Positions 26,623 to 36,353 are shown, numbered from the stretch's first letter. The stretch is 64,000 bases of DNA from Pedobacter sp. PAMC26386 (GCA_014302835.1 CP060294.1:2443067-2507066), one strand, 5' to 3'. The notes: generated by a model not told the origin, from the letters alone. Translations and numbers: made by a program.

Positions 26623-28149
26623 TTATCCAGGGTCTGTATCTATAGTCTTTTCTTTAATATATTGCTCCATATCAAGTACTCGCTCTTGTTGAAACTTATT
26701 CAAAAATGGTCTGGATTTTTCAAGCGAAAGCCTGGCATTGCTATAAGATCTGCTTTTGATATAGAAATTTGCCAGGCTGAGATAAGCCTCAGCAGACCTT
26801 GGATATTCTGTTATACAGAGATTATAAATCTTTAACGCGCTCTCTTGATCACCCACATGTCTAAAAAGAGTATTTCCAAAAAAATTCAGTGCATTTAAAC
26901 TTAAATCATAATGAAAATTCCGGGTCCTTTTAAGGGATTGATAGAGATTTATAACAGAATCAATGTTACCCGTTTCTTGAAATTTTTGACCGAGAGCCAA
27001 ACCAACAGGAGTTTTTATCTTTGGTAATTTGCCTCCATTTAACCAGTTCATCATATTTCTTACAATTTCAGAACTGATTTGCTGTGCTGAAATATTGCTT
27101 AGAAAGGTAATCCCAATTCCTTCTTCAGGAATAAGCATGACTTGATTTTGAAAATTAGTAATATCACTCTTTTTGACAAACAATTCGTGATTCCCATCTG
27201 TCATCAGCTCCCAGCCCAAAGTAATACCCGCAGTTTTACTCGTCATATATTTAAAGGAAAAGAAATCATCGAAGGTCACTTTGGAAACGTATCTGCCTTG
27301 AGCTGTTAATCCCCTATTTAAAAGCATTTCCATCCATTTTGAAAGATCAGAAGCAGAAGTATGTAATCCATTAGACCCGCCATTTTCCCTGTTATAGGGA
27401 TATAAACTATCTGTTTTTGAAGTATAGCTCAGCCAGTTATTTATGCTAAATGGCTGAACGGATAAAACTGGCCTGGCAAAACTTGAAGACTTCATCCCTA
27501 ACTTTTTAAATACCTGCTGGTCCATATACTGTTCAAATGGTTTACCACTCACTTTCGATACCAGGTCTGCAAGAATATCATAATTGTAAGGAGATCTTAC
27601 TACACGGCTGCCAGGTATAGGAAATTTGGGTTGCTGAGATGAAATACTACGCGTTGTCAGCTCTAATGCAGCATCAGAATTATTCGGTGTATCCCATAAC
27701 ACTGGGTAATGTTGAATTCCTGAAGTATGGGATAACAAATGTCTGATGGTGACTTTCTTATTTATTTTGTCTGCCATTTTAAAATAAGGCAAATATTTTT
27801 GTACCGGGTCATCCAATTTAATCAGACCTGAGTCCACTAATTTCAAAATCGCAGTAGCCATTACAGGTTCAGAAATACTCCCAGCAGAGAATGGCAGTAA
27901 AGAATCTATGAGATGATGCTCATTATCAGCAATTCCTAATGTGCTGTTGTAAACAGAATCTTTGTGTACAATACCAACTGATAAACCAGGGATGGAATAG
28001 GCTTGTTTAATTGCCCTGAGATATTCATTCAATTCTTTAATTCTGCTGCTCGAAAACTGATGGATCGAGATCTCTTCTTTCTGCTTTTTACAACCGCAAA
28101 GACTCAACAATAACATATTGATCAACAGGATGAATGTTCTGCATTTCAT
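26623..28149 (-). CDS. Class C beta-lactamase-fold lipoprotein with lost catalytic motifs and C-terminal TPR
   Basis: The 508-residue protein has a lipoprotein signal (LLLSLCGCKKQ), a serine-hydrolase fold of the beta-lactamase/AmpC type (PGLSVGIVHKDSVYNSTLGIAD; IRHLLSHTSGIQ; ASDLSKWMEMLL) and a C-terminal region with TPR-like helices (about residues 400-495). The expected S-x-x-K at residue 91 reads S-I-S-E, the Y-x-N region at 185-187 reads R-S-P, and the H/K-x-G position near 327 reads K-S-D. All three catalytic motifs are therefore altered. It is probably a binding or scaffolding protein, not an active hydrolase. Confidence 0.8.
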   Translation of the reverse strand: MKCRTFILLINMLLLSLCGCKKQKEEISIHQFSSSRIKELNEYLRAIKQAYSIPGLSVGIVHKDSVYNSTLGIADNEHHLIDSLLPFSAGSISEPVMATAILKLVDSGLIKLDDPVQKYLPYFKMADKINKKVTIRHLLSHTSGIQHYPVLWDTPNNSDAALELTTRSISSQQPKFPIPGSRVVRSPYNYDILADLVSKVSGKPFEQYMDQQVFKKLGMKSSSFARPVLSVQPFSINNWLSYTSKTDSLYPYNRENGGSNGLHTSASDLSKWMEMLLNRGLTAQGRYVSKVTFDDFFSFKYMTSKTAGITLGWELMTDGNHELFVKKSDITNFQNQVMLIPEEGIGITFLSNISAQQISSEIVRNMMNWLNGGKLPKIKTPVGLALGQKFQETGNIDSVINLYQSLKRTRNFHYDLSLNALNFFGNTLFRHVGDQESALKIYNLCITEYPRSAEAYLSLANFYIKSRSYSNARLSLEKSRPFLNKFQQERVLDMEQYIKEKTIDTDPG

Positions 28150-28225
28150 AAAAATGGTTTTTAATAGGATTAAAGAGATAATTGAATTATTTTCTATCTT
28201 ATTCTTCAGCTAAAAAGGAGGTAGG

Positions 28226-28423
28226 TCAGGAAAATTCGGGCGTACCAGTATTTCCCTTCCGATTAAAAGGTTTTTCGTCATTTTTCATATTTGGTTGATT
28301 ACATGAAGCTAAGAAAACAGGTAGGAAAGAAATAATACTGAATCTTAAAAAACTAGTAAAAATGGGTACTAGCAAAGATTCAAACGATTGAAATATTTTC
28401 ACAACACTATATATTGCAGACAT
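28226..28423 (-). CDS. Possible small lipoprotein
   Basis: The 65-residue frame contains a hydrophobic run ending in a lipobox, FLPVFLASCNQ, followed by a short polar tail (NDEKPFNRKGNTGTP). The annotated ATG gives 40 residues before the Cys, long for a signal peptide; a TTG at codon 17 (in SLLVPIFT) would give a normal length. It precedes the beta-lactamase-fold gene by 77 bp in the same direction. No family recognised. Confidence 0.45.
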   Translation of the reverse strand: MSAIYSVVKIFQSFESLLVPIFTSFLRFSIISFLPVFLASCNQPNMKNDEKPFNRKGNTGTPEFS

Positions 28424-28556
28424 TTACAGACAAAAAAATCAAATACAGCCATTCGGATTATTTGAAATTTCACTATCTTTCTCCCGTCCAGAATTTATCA
28501 TATAAAATAGCACTGGAAACAATTATTCAGGAGAGAAAATCAGATCAAATAACATA

Positions 28557-28916
28557 ATGGAAATAGAAGCACATGACGCCAATGGCATCAAAATAGCAGA
28601 AATTATCTCAGAAGAAATTCTGATTCAAACCCCAGAAGATGCACTTCAGGTATTAGTTGATCTCTACTATCAGGACTTTGACAGAATCATCATCCACGAA
28701 AAAAACATTACCCCAGACTTCTTTGATCTGAAAACCGGTATTGCTGGAGAAGTCCTTCAGAAATTCGCCAACTATAGGGTAAGACTCGTTATCGTTGGCG
28801 AATTCATTAAGTATCCAGGTCATAGCATTAAAGATTTCATTTATGAAAGCAATAAAGGCAGACAGGTCAACTTCCTGGGTTCAAGAGAACTCGCTGTTGA
28901 AAAATTATCATTCTAG
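28557..28916 (+). CDS. DUF4180 domain protein
   Basis: The 119-residue protein has the DUF4180 features: EDALQVLVDLYYQDFDRIIIHEKNITPDFFDLKTGIAGEVLQKF followed by VRLVIVGEF and SIKDFIYESNKGRQVNFL. The fold is related to STAS-like domains. Its role is unknown. It stands alone between the leftward small lipoprotein and the rightward kinase. Confidence 0.85.
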   Translation: MEIEAHDANGIKIAEIISEEILIQTPEDALQVLVDLYYQDFDRIIIHEKNITPDFFDLKTGIAGEVLQKFANYRVRLVIVGEFIKYPGHSIKDFIYESNKGRQVNFLGSRELAVEKLSF

Positions 28917-28991
28917 TAAAACCGAACAGAACTCTTGTTTTTCTAAATTTAACTATTCAATTCTCTTATAAGTTGCCGGATAAGCAAATTC

Positions 28992-29014
28992 GGTATCATA
29001 AATATGATGATACC
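28992..29014. promoter_or_regulatory. 8-bp inverted repeat upstream of the hybrid kinase
   Basis: ggtatcat (28992-28999) and atgatacc (29007-29014) form a perfect dyad with a 7-base spacer, 44 bp before the kinase start. No T-run follows, so a protein-binding site is more likely than a terminator. Confidence 0.4.
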
Positions 29015-29058
29015 CCAGGTGAGTCAATTACTTTTGCACCGTTATATTTGGAATAATT

Positions 29059-30876
29059 ATGACTTACTTACCTGATTACATCGAAAGTATTTTTAACACA
29101 CTAGTGGTCGAAGAAAAAAATCCGATAAACCAGGCTCGTATTAAAATACTAGGGTACATACTCATCCTATATATTCTATTCACAGGTGTATTAATCGTAG
29201 CTTATTCTTTAGGTAGCGAAACATTACACCTGCTCAGGGTCAGTATAGTTTTTGTGTCTACATTATTGCTTATTGCCATTGCATATTACACCCATGCCTG
29301 GAAAATAGTTTCACATATTGTCATTTGGTTGATTACACTAGCAGTATGGAGCAATCTTTCTATTTACGTTCACGATGTCAATATTGAAACACTGCAATTT
29401 GTCTGGTTCGCCTGTGCACTTGGCTTTTATATGCATGGTTTAAAATGGGGGTGGTTCTATGCCGCAATCAATGTACTGCCTATACTGGCCTATACAGCCA
29501 TGGATGACAAAACTTATTTCTATCTCAGCTCAAGTCCGCACTTAGTGAGTCATGGGACCTACTTATTAGTGATCTCCTATAATTTTTTCGTGATTCTTTT
29601 TCTCCACTACTATTTTTTCAAAGCATTTAACCACAATTTTATTAGCCTTACAGAGGCGAAAAACGAGCTCAAAGAGCTGAACGAAAAACTGAAAACGACC
29701 TTATCTGATGTTGAAAAGTTATCGAATTCACGGATGGATTTTGTGTCGACCATATCACATGAATTACGTACACCACTGAATGGAGTAATTGGCTTGTCAA
29801 ATGCATTGTTATTACAAAACCCACGGGAGGATCAGGAAGAAAACCTGGCTGTTCTTAAATTCTCAGCAGAAAATCTGTTATCGCTCATTAATGATGTACT
29901 GGATTTCAACAAGTTCGACTCAGACAAAGCCGAACTGGAAAATATTTCTTTTAACTTATCGTCTCTGATCAGGAATATTTTTTCCAGTATCAAGCTAAAG
30001 GCACAGGAAAAAATGCTTGATTTGAATCTACACATTCCTGATGAACTGGAAGATCAATATGTAACCAGTGATCCGACCCGCTTAACACAAGTTATCTTAA
30101 ACTTATTGAATAATTCCATTAAATTTACAGAAAAGGGATCTGTAACTCTGCACCTCCAAACCTTAAAAAGATCAGCAGATCAAATGACCATCCGTTTTAT
30201 AGTAAAAGATACAGGTATTGGCATTGAACAGGATAAACAACTAGATATTTTTGAACCATTTACACAAGCATCTGCGAGTATAAACAGACGTTATGGAGGT
30301 ACAGGACTTGGACTTTCAATCGTTAAAAAAGTACTGAGAATGTTTAATTGTAATATTAACCTGATCAGCAAGCCAAACGAAGGCACTGAATTCTTTTTCG
30401 ATATTGATTTTCTATATGAGGCAGCAAATACAGCAGCAGCACCAGAAGAAGCCCCCGCTTTGCAGCAAATAGCACATCTGAAAATCCTGGTTGCTGAGGA
30501 TAATCCGGTAAATATCCTGGTCATAAAAAAAACGCTGGAACAATGGGGCATTATACCAGTAATTGCAGAAAATGGATTTATCGCACTGCAAAAATTGAAA
30601 CAGGAAGATTTTGATGTGATCCTGATGGATCTTTATATGCCTGAAATGGATGGTTACGAAGCGGCAGCATACATACGAAAGCTGGATAACAATACCAAAG
30701 CCTGTACCCCTATTATTGCACTTACCGCTAATACAAATGAAGATATAGCGAAAAGAGTAGTAGAGGCAGGAATGAACGATTACCTGTCAAAACCATTTAA
30801 TCCGGAACATTTGTTAAAAAAACTGAGGGATTCTCTGCTTCAAAACGATCAGCATATAGGAGCAATTAAAAAATAA
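29059..30876 (+). CDS. Hybrid sensor histidine kinase/response regulator
   Basis: The 605-residue protein has, in order: a membrane-embedded N-terminal part of about six helices (residues 28-188), a coiled-coil linker, a HisKA domain with His234 in SRMDFVSTISHELRTPL, a HATPase domain (NLLNNSIKFTEKG; DTGIGIEQDKQLDIFEPFTQ; GGTGLGLSIVKK) and a receiver domain with phospho-acceptor Asp524 (DVILMDLYMPEMDGY) and Lys in YLSKPF. The N-terminus has no periplasmic loop of note, so it may sense membrane or lipid-soluble signals. No separate DNA-binding partner is encoded next to it. Confidence 0.94.
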   Translation: MTYLPDYIESIFNTLVVEEKNPINQARIKILGYILILYILFTGVLIVAYSLGSETLHLLRVSIVFVSTLLLIAIAYYTHAWKIVSHIVIWLITLAVWSNLSIYVHDVNIETLQFVWFACALGFYMHGLKWGWFYAAINVLPILAYTAMDDKTYFYLSSSPHLVSHGTYLLVISYNFFVILFLHYYFFKAFNHNFISLTEAKNELKELNEKLKTTLSDVEKLSNSRMDFVSTISHELRTPLNGVIGLSNALLLQNPREDQEENLAVLKFSAENLLSLINDVLDFNKFDSDKAELENISFNLSSLIRNIFSSIKLKAQEKMLDLNLHIPDELEDQYVTSDPTRLTQVILNLLNNSIKFTEKGSVTLHLQTLKRSADQMTIRFIVKDTGIGIEQDKQLDIFEPFTQASASINRRYGGTGLGLSIVKKVLRMFNCNINLISKPNEGTEFFFDIDFLYEAANTAAAPEEAPALQQIAHLKILVAEDNPVNILVIKKTLEQWGIIPVIAENGFIALQKLKQEDFDVILMDLYMPEMDGYEAAAYIRKLDNNTKACTPIIALTANTNEDIAKRVVEAGMNDYLSKPFNPEHLLKKLRDSLLQNDQHIGAIKK

Positions 30877-30937
30877 AACCACCTTTATATCAATTTATTT
30901 TGAAGTATGACAGAATTGTATTCTATTTGCATTATAC

Positions 30938-30949
30938 TTGATTAGTCAA
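30938..30949. promoter_or_regulatory. Possible MarR operator
   Basis: ttgattagtcaa is a near-perfect dyad 4 bp upstream of the MarR start, overlapping the expected promoter -7 region (tatacttg). Auto-regulation by a MarR protein bound there would be usual for the family. Confidence 0.35.
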
Positions 30950-30953
30950 ACAT

Positions 30954-31385
30954 ATGTCAATAATAAACGAGTCACTTAAAACGTTAATGAACATCGCAAA
31001 AGTGCAGTCGATCATAGCCCGCCGTTTTGATCGTTTAAGTGTACATGGTCTGGGCTTTAATGATTTTATGATCCTGTATCTTTTAGGACAGGCGGTGGGT
31101 GAAAAGATGCGAAGAATAGACCTGGCAGAACAAATAGGATTAACTGCTTCCGGAATTACCCGTATGCTTTTACCAATGGAAAAAATAGGGCTGATTGGCA
31201 GAGAGGCCAATGAAAGAGATGCGAGGGTTAGCTATGTGGTATTGACAAAAACAGGAAAGAAGCTATTTGAAGAAGCCAAAGAAACCGCCAATGCTCTTGC
31301 CAGCGAAATAACGCCTGCTAAAAAAGTAAAAAACACAAAGGTATTATCAGATTTACTTGCTGAAATGGGCGGCAACATTGTATAA
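30954..31385 (+). CDS. MarR family transcriptional regulator
   Basis: The 143-residue protein has the winged-helix MarR pattern: IDLAEQIGLTASGITRMLLPMEKIGLI as helix-turn-helix and REANERDARVSYVVLTKTGKKL as the wing with the conserved D-x-R. The gene is followed after 11 bp by a phosphotransferase gene and both are one unit. It probably represses its own operon and responds to a small ligand. Confidence 0.9.
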   Translation: MSIINESLKTLMNIAKVQSIIARRFDRLSVHGLGFNDFMILYLLGQAVGEKMRRIDLAEQIGLTASGITRMLLPMEKIGLIGREANERDARVSYVVLTKTGKKLFEEAKETANALASEITPAKKVKNTKVLSDLLAEMGGNIV

Positions 31386-31396
31386 ATAAATCACAG

Positions 31397-32425
31397 ATGG
31401 AATCACCATTTTTAGCAACCCTTATCCCATCTTCAAGATTAGCAGAAGTACAAAAAGCTGTAATACAAACCTTTAATCAAACTGATGTTGATAGTATCGT
31501 GTTATTGGCTGGTGGTTACTCTGCCTCATCTGTGTATAAGATTACCATTAAAAACAAGTCTTATGTCCTAAAATCAGATGACACAGCAGTGCAAATTAAT
31601 CCAGGTGTTGCTTGTATGGAAATTGCTGCCAAAGCAGGAATAGCGCCCCATCTATATTATCTGAACATAGCAAATGGATTGTCTATTACTGATTACGTTG
31701 AAAGTAAACCATTGCGGGCTGCTTTTGCATCGCCAGATGTATTAATAATTGAACTTGCAAAAACCATCAGAACAATCCATAGCATTCCACTTTTTCCGAA
31801 AAAAGTTAATTTGTCAGATACAGTCGAAATGCTGATTGAGGAGGTGAAAAAATATCCTGTATTCACAAAAGACACTTTTAAAGAGGTTTTCAAATATTAT
31901 GAACTCATCAGAGAGTACTATCCGTGGGATGATTCAGATCAGGTTTCAAGCCACAATGACTTAAATCCTAACAATATTGTTTATGATGGGGAGAAAATAT
32001 GGATAATAGACTGGGATGCTGCCTTTCAAAATGACCGGTATGTTGATCTGGCCATTATTGCCAACTTCTTTGTCTCTGCCGAAGAACAGGAAAATCTGTT
32101 TCTGGAAGCCTATTTCAGCGGCACATTGGATACTTACAAGCGCGCCAGATTCTTTATAATGCGACAAATTTGTCTTCTTGTTTATGCTATCCTAATGTTC
32201 AGACTAGCGTATATGTCCAATCCAAATGACGCAGCAGAGGATCCCGAAATGCAAACTGCCAGCCTCAGAGAAATCGAAAAGCAATTTGGTGCTGGCAAAT
32301 TATCGCTTTCTTCGTATAGGGGCCAATTACTTTATGGACAAGCATTCCTAAATGAAATGTTGAAGAACATGCAATCGGCCCGTTTTACTATTTCAATTGA
32401 ACATCTTATTTCAAAGGAATCATGA
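31397..32425 (+). CDS. Phosphotransferase of the APH/choline kinase fold
   Basis: The 342-residue protein has the aminoglycoside-phosphotransferase/choline-kinase core: VSSHNDLNPNNIVYDGEKIWIIDWDAAFQND contains the catalytic HND (Brenner) motif and the metal-binding IDWD. The N-terminal lobe has LLAGGYSASSVYKITIKNKSYVLK. Substrate is unknown: small alcohols, sugars or antibiotics are all possible. Control by the MarR gene upstream suggests it acts on a small diffusible compound. Its 3' end overlaps the opposite gene by 20 nt. Confidence 0.85.
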   Translation: MESPFLATLIPSSRLAEVQKAVIQTFNQTDVDSIVLLAGGYSASSVYKITIKNKSYVLKSDDTAVQINPGVACMEIAAKAGIAPHLYYLNIANGLSITDYVESKPLRAAFASPDVLIIELAKTIRTIHSIPLFPKKVNLSDTVEMLIEEVKKYPVFTKDTFKEVFKYYELIREYYPWDDSDQVSSHNDLNPNNIVYDGEKIWIIDWDAAFQNDRYVDLAIIANFFVSAEEQENLFLEAYFSGTLDTYKRARFFIMRQICLLVYAILMFRLAYMSNPNDAAEDPEMQTASLREIEKQFGAGKLSLSSYRGQLLYGQAFLNEMLKNMQSARFTISIEHLISKES

Positions 32426-34775
32426 TTTTTTTTACAGCTTGATTTCTAAACACTTCCACACTAGCTTCTTGTTTAAACTGTAAACTCATTTGTATACTTA
32501 ATAAGTCTTTTCTACAGGTCACAGGTAGTTCATTAAATTTAAGAATTACATCATTGGAATTGATTTTTCCATAAAGTATGCTTGTTTTTGGCACTTCCAA
32601 AACCAGCACTCCAGTTTCACTAGCCATACCAGTAGCAGATCTTTCTCCCAAGGTGTTTAATTTTTTTACCCGAGCCCCCAGAAAGTCAAAAATTTCCTGC
32701 CCCTGCTCTTTCGTGTCAGCCAGAAAAACAGGGATAGTTGCTTTATGGGCGATAGCTTTCAAAGCAGGAGAAACCACCCCGAACTCCTGCATCGGAAAGT
32801 TTCTAAACCCTACCTTTTCTGCTGGTGAACCTGCCTGAACTCTATAATCGCCAATTGTTGCGTTGATAAACTGTGGCAATCCATATAACGAATGTTTATC
32901 TGTTCCGGCTTGCTGTGCTTCATCAAGTGATTCTTTGTCAGGAAAAAGATTAAAATCGACCTCTTTACCCCAGTCATTGATTCTTATCGGAAAATATTTC
33001 CGGGTCACAATATTATTTTTAAAGATATCTCCACCATTTTTAAACCAGACATGTGGATGAAAAGAATTATTAATGATTACATTATTTTCCACCGTTCTGT
33101 AAAAGCCCTCCCTTAATTTCAATCCACCATTGAGACAGACATTATTATAAATATGATAATTGCTTGAACCATCGTCCAGGTCTATATCCCAACCATGATC
33201 ACAGCGAAATCGGTTATCGTGAAGCGTGATCGTTTTGACCACGTCAGCTGTGATTAATGCAGGATCACGTTGAACAATACCAGCCATCACCTCATAATCC
33301 GGATGCCAGTAACGATCTCTTCCCCAGGAATTAAACGCGCCATGATCGCCTGATTCCAGCACGGTGTTAAACACATCGTTGTATTCAATATTATGCCCGC
33401 CCCAGGTGCCTTCACTTACATTTATCCCTGCTCTGGGCACATCGTAAATCGTATTGTGGCTTACGGTGATATCCATAGCCATAGAAATTTCTACACCTGC
33501 AACTTGTTTTTCTACCTGTCCCAGACCGTACATCAATGTATTTTCAACCCGGCAATTGGCAGGGTAATTAGTCGTTTTCGGTCCTCTTACTGTATCAATC
33601 TGGCTAAGTGGGACAAACTGATTGTATTCAAAACTTGGAGAACGTACCGCTTTCGGATCACCAACAAAACAAACTCCGCTAGCTCCTGCATTCGCAATAT
33701 GACATGTTGAAATGACATTATTCCTGTTGTAATTACTCATAAATATTGCGTTTCCACCAACAGTATTCAGGAAACAGTTTTTTATGGCACAATTCTCTGC
33801 TCCTTCCATGACGATTGCCCCACCCCTGTATATTGTCCAGTCACTACGTAACAATGGTTCTTTGGTCTCCATGAAAGTCCTCAAAGTATGCTTGAACTCA
33901 ATACCTTCAATACTTATATTCCGAACTGGTTTCGCCGCTGTACCCCGAAATTCAATCAGGCTTTTTAACTGTGGGACTTCTACTAATTCCTTATTCAGAT
34001 CTTCATTTTTCTGCGGATAATAATAAAGCATCTTTTCGCTCTTATTAAAATACCATTCACCAACGGTATCCAGTTCTTCAAAGATATTTTCCACGAACCG
34101 ATATTTGTCGTGCATCCCCATTTGCCGGTTGTTCTGAAACCCTCCTGCTAACTTTAATATTCCGTTTTTATCTTTTCCTAAAATCTGATATTGATAGCCT
34201 CCCCATTCGTGTTTATGCAGTGCATGAACAAAGCCTCCTTCAGGATGTTTCCAGTTCTTCACTCTTTCAGGACTGATTGCATCGGCTGCAGAACCGCCAT
34301 AGAATCTTATTTGCGGGTTATAGTTAGGATATCTTGCCATCCGCTGCTGCGAGCCACTAATAAATAACTGATCAAATGACAGCTCCTGCTGAACCTTCGC
34401 TCTATGAATACCAGCTTTATAATTCTCCCATTTCAGTTTTACCGGTATAGCGCCACTAAGTATGATATGCTCTCCTGGAAAGGCTTTATAAACCACCGGT
34501 GAACCTGCTTCTCTTGAATCTTTGGCTGTAAAAACAATTGGTGAAGTCAAATAGTAAGTACCACCACGAAGATAAACGACTATAGCACCTGAGATAGATC
34601 TTACCGCAGCCTGCGCTTTTGCTAATGTTGCAAAAGGTTTTTCTTTTGTACCCCGATAAGTGTCATTTCCTTTTGCAGAAACATATACATCTTTTGCAAA
34701 GCCTGTATTATTCAGGAATAAACAGGTCAAAGAAGCGAGTAAAATGGCCCGAAGGCTAGAGGTATACTTGATCAT
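32406..34775 (-). CDS. Secreted right-handed beta-helix protein with C-terminal PDZ domain
   Basis: The 789-residue protein has a signal peptide (about residues 1-27), a pectate-lyase-like opening VYVSAKGNDTYRGTKEKPFATLAKAQAAV, a long beta-helix (about 280-640, with repeated asparagine-rich turns such as NCAIKNCFLNTVGGNAIFMSNYN-type steps) and, from about residue 700, a PDZ-like module (GKINSNDVILKFNELPV). The beta-helix is typical of polysaccharide-acting enzymes; a PDZ at the end is less usual. No catalytic residues can be assigned. It is single and faces the phosphotransferase gene. Confidence 0.8.
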   Translation of the reverse strand: MIKYTSSLRAILLASLTCLFLNNTGFAKDVYVSAKGNDTYRGTKEKPFATLAKAQAAVRSISGAIVVYLRGGTYYLTSPIVFTAKDSREAGSPVVYKAFPGEHIILSGAIPVKLKWENYKAGIHRAKVQQELSFDQLFISGSQQRMARYPNYNPQIRFYGGSAADAISPERVKNWKHPEGGFVHALHKHEWGGYQYQILGKDKNGILKLAGGFQNNRQMGMHDKYRFVENIFEELDTVGEWYFNKSEKMLYYYPQKNEDLNKELVEVPQLKSLIEFRGTAAKPVRNISIEGIEFKHTLRTFMETKEPLLRSDWTIYRGGAIVMEGAENCAIKNCFLNTVGGNAIFMSNYNRNNVISTCHIANAGASGVCFVGDPKAVRSPSFEYNQFVPLSQIDTVRGPKTTNYPANCRVENTLMYGLGQVEKQVAGVEISMAMDITVSHNTIYDVPRAGINVSEGTWGGHNIEYNDVFNTVLESGDHGAFNSWGRDRYWHPDYEVMAGIVQRDPALITADVVKTITLHDNRFRCDHGWDIDLDDGSSNYHIYNNVCLNGGLKLREGFYRTVENNVIINNSFHPHVWFKNGGDIFKNNIVTRKYFPIRINDWGKEVDFNLFPDKESLDEAQQAGTDKHSLYGLPQFINATIGDYRVQAGSPAEKVGFRNFPMQEFGVVSPALKAIAHKATIPVFLADTKEQGQEIFDFLGARVKKLNTLGERSATGMASETGVLVLEVPKTSILYGKINSNDVILKFNELPVTCRKDLLSIQMSLQFKQEASVEVFRNQAVKKIMIPLK

Positions 34776-34879
34776 ATATTAATAGTAAGAATCTTAAAAA
34801 TCTGGTTCTTACTAAGATAACAAAAAATGCTCCCCAAGGGTAAATAATCAATTTAGCAATGAGCGATTCTATGCACTTA

Positions 34880-35419
34880 TCATTCTGCTTTTATTAAGGT
34901 ATCAGCAACCCGTTTGATAAACAGGTAATTTACAGTCCCACCAATAATAGCCCCGAAAATAGGGATCAATCGCTGTGAAGTTTTTGAACCCAGGTTAAGC
35001 AGAATCTTTTCAGCAACTTCCTCCATCACATTTTTGGAAATTACCATTCCTGTATCTGCCTTTAAAGAGGAAGCGACAATTTTAAAAAAATCATCAAAAC
35101 GCACCTGGTATTTGCCGGTATTGTGGTAAGAGATGGCTAGTGTAACCCTGAACTGCTGCGTAATCAAATTAACGAGATCTAAAGGCATTCCAACCATGAT
35201 CGTACTCAAACCACCGACTCCTGTAATTATGCCTGAGCCGGCAGCCATTAAGGCGCACTGATTGATAAATTTCTCTATTCCCATACTGTCCACGCCTTTT
35301 TTGATCCCCAACTGATCAATATGATTAAATATCTGTTTAAACCCTCCTTTTGAAAGCTGCATAAAGCTCTCTTTAATATCTAGTTTTATTTTCTTCAGAC
35401 TTAGTCCTTTTAGCTTCAT
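34880..35419 (-). CDS. EcsC family protein
   Basis: From ATG 35419 the protein has 179 residues (ATG 35443 would add 8). It shows the EcsC pattern: glycine-rich hydrophobic ALMAAGSGIITGVGGLSTIMVGMPLDLVNLITQQFRVTLAI and RLIPIFGAIIGGTVNYLFIKRVADT. EcsC proteins are associated with membranes and, in Bacillus, with an ABC transporter, but the role is unclear. No transporter genes are adjacent here. Confidence 0.82.
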   Translation of the reverse strand: MKLKGLSLKKIKLDIKESFMQLSKGGFKQIFNHIDQLGIKKGVDSMGIEKFINQCALMAAGSGIITGVGGLSTIMVGMPLDLVNLITQQFRVTLAISYHNTGKYQVRFDDFFKIVASSLKADTGMVISKNVMEEVAEKILLNLGSKTSQRLIPIFGAIIGGTVNYLFIKRVADTLIKAE

Positions 35420-35615
35420 CGTACTCACCTGTTTAGTATTCAATTTAACTGATAACCCTGTACTATTTTCATGCCAGCTAAATCAATAACTGTCTGCGAT
35501 TTGTAATTACATACGATCAGATTATGTTCAATTTCAGGGATAATTTGCGGGTACGATATTTGCTTTTTGTTTTCACAGCCCACATACAGGCACCTTAATC
35601 ATTCATCTATTCAAA

Positions 35616-36341
35616 ATGGAATTATCAAATAACAAGATTTTAATTACCGGTGGGGCAAGCGGAATCGGCTTCGGACTTACTGAACGTTTCATCAGAGAAA
35701 ACAATACTGTTATCATCTGTGGAAGAAGAGAAGAAGCGTTGAAAGAAGTTTCCAATCAGTTTCCTTCGGTAATCACTAAAGTATGCGATTTATCAGTTGA
35801 AGCTGAACGTATAGCTCTTTTTGAATGGATTTCTGAAAACCACAGCGATTTGACAGTATTAGTAAACAATGCGGGTATTCAAAAACGGATGAGCATTTCG
35901 GATGCAGATTTTTACACCAATGCAAAAGAAGAAATTAGGGTAAATGTAGAGGCTCCACTTCATTTATCAACACTTTTTGTAGGTTTAAAATCGCTAAAAA
36001 CAATCATGAATGTAACTTCAGGATTGGCGTTTGTGCCTTTGACAGGGGTTCCGGTTTACTCTGCTACAAAAGCATTTTTCCATTCTTTCACACTTTCACT
36101 AAAGCACCTGCTGAAATCAAAAAACATAGAAGTGATTGAAATTATTCCACCAGCATTGAATACTGATTTGGGTGGTAAAGGTCTTCACGATGCGGCTCCA
36201 CAGGTTAGTGTGTTTATAGAGGATATATTTGAACAGCTAAAAGAAGGAAAGACAGAATTATCTTTCGGATTCAGTGAGATAGTGAGTAATGCAGGACCGG
36301 AAGATTTAAAAAAGGCTTTTAATCAATTGAATGCAGGATAA
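35616..36341 (+). CDS. Short-chain dehydrogenase/reductase (SDR)
   Basis: The 241-residue protein has the nucleotide-binding ITGGASGIGFGLTERF near residue 10, the VNNAGIQ strand and the catalytic Ser-Tyr-x-x-x-Lys set (NVTSGLAFVPLTGVPVYSATKAF). It resembles the DltE-like group of oxidoreductases. The substrate is not apparent. The gene stands alone. Confidence 0.9.
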   Translation: MELSNNKILITGGASGIGFGLTERFIRENNTVIICGRREEALKEVSNQFPSVITKVCDLSVEAERIALFEWISENHSDLTVLVNNAGIQKRMSISDADFYTNAKEEIRVNVEAPLHLSTLFVGLKSLKTIMNVTSGLAFVPLTGVPVYSATKAFFHSFTLSLKHLLKSKNIEVIEIIPPALNTDLGGKGLHDAAPQVSVFIEDIFEQLKEGKTELSFGFSEIVSNAGPEDLKKAFNQLNAG

Positions 36342-36353
36342 GGTAATGGATAG

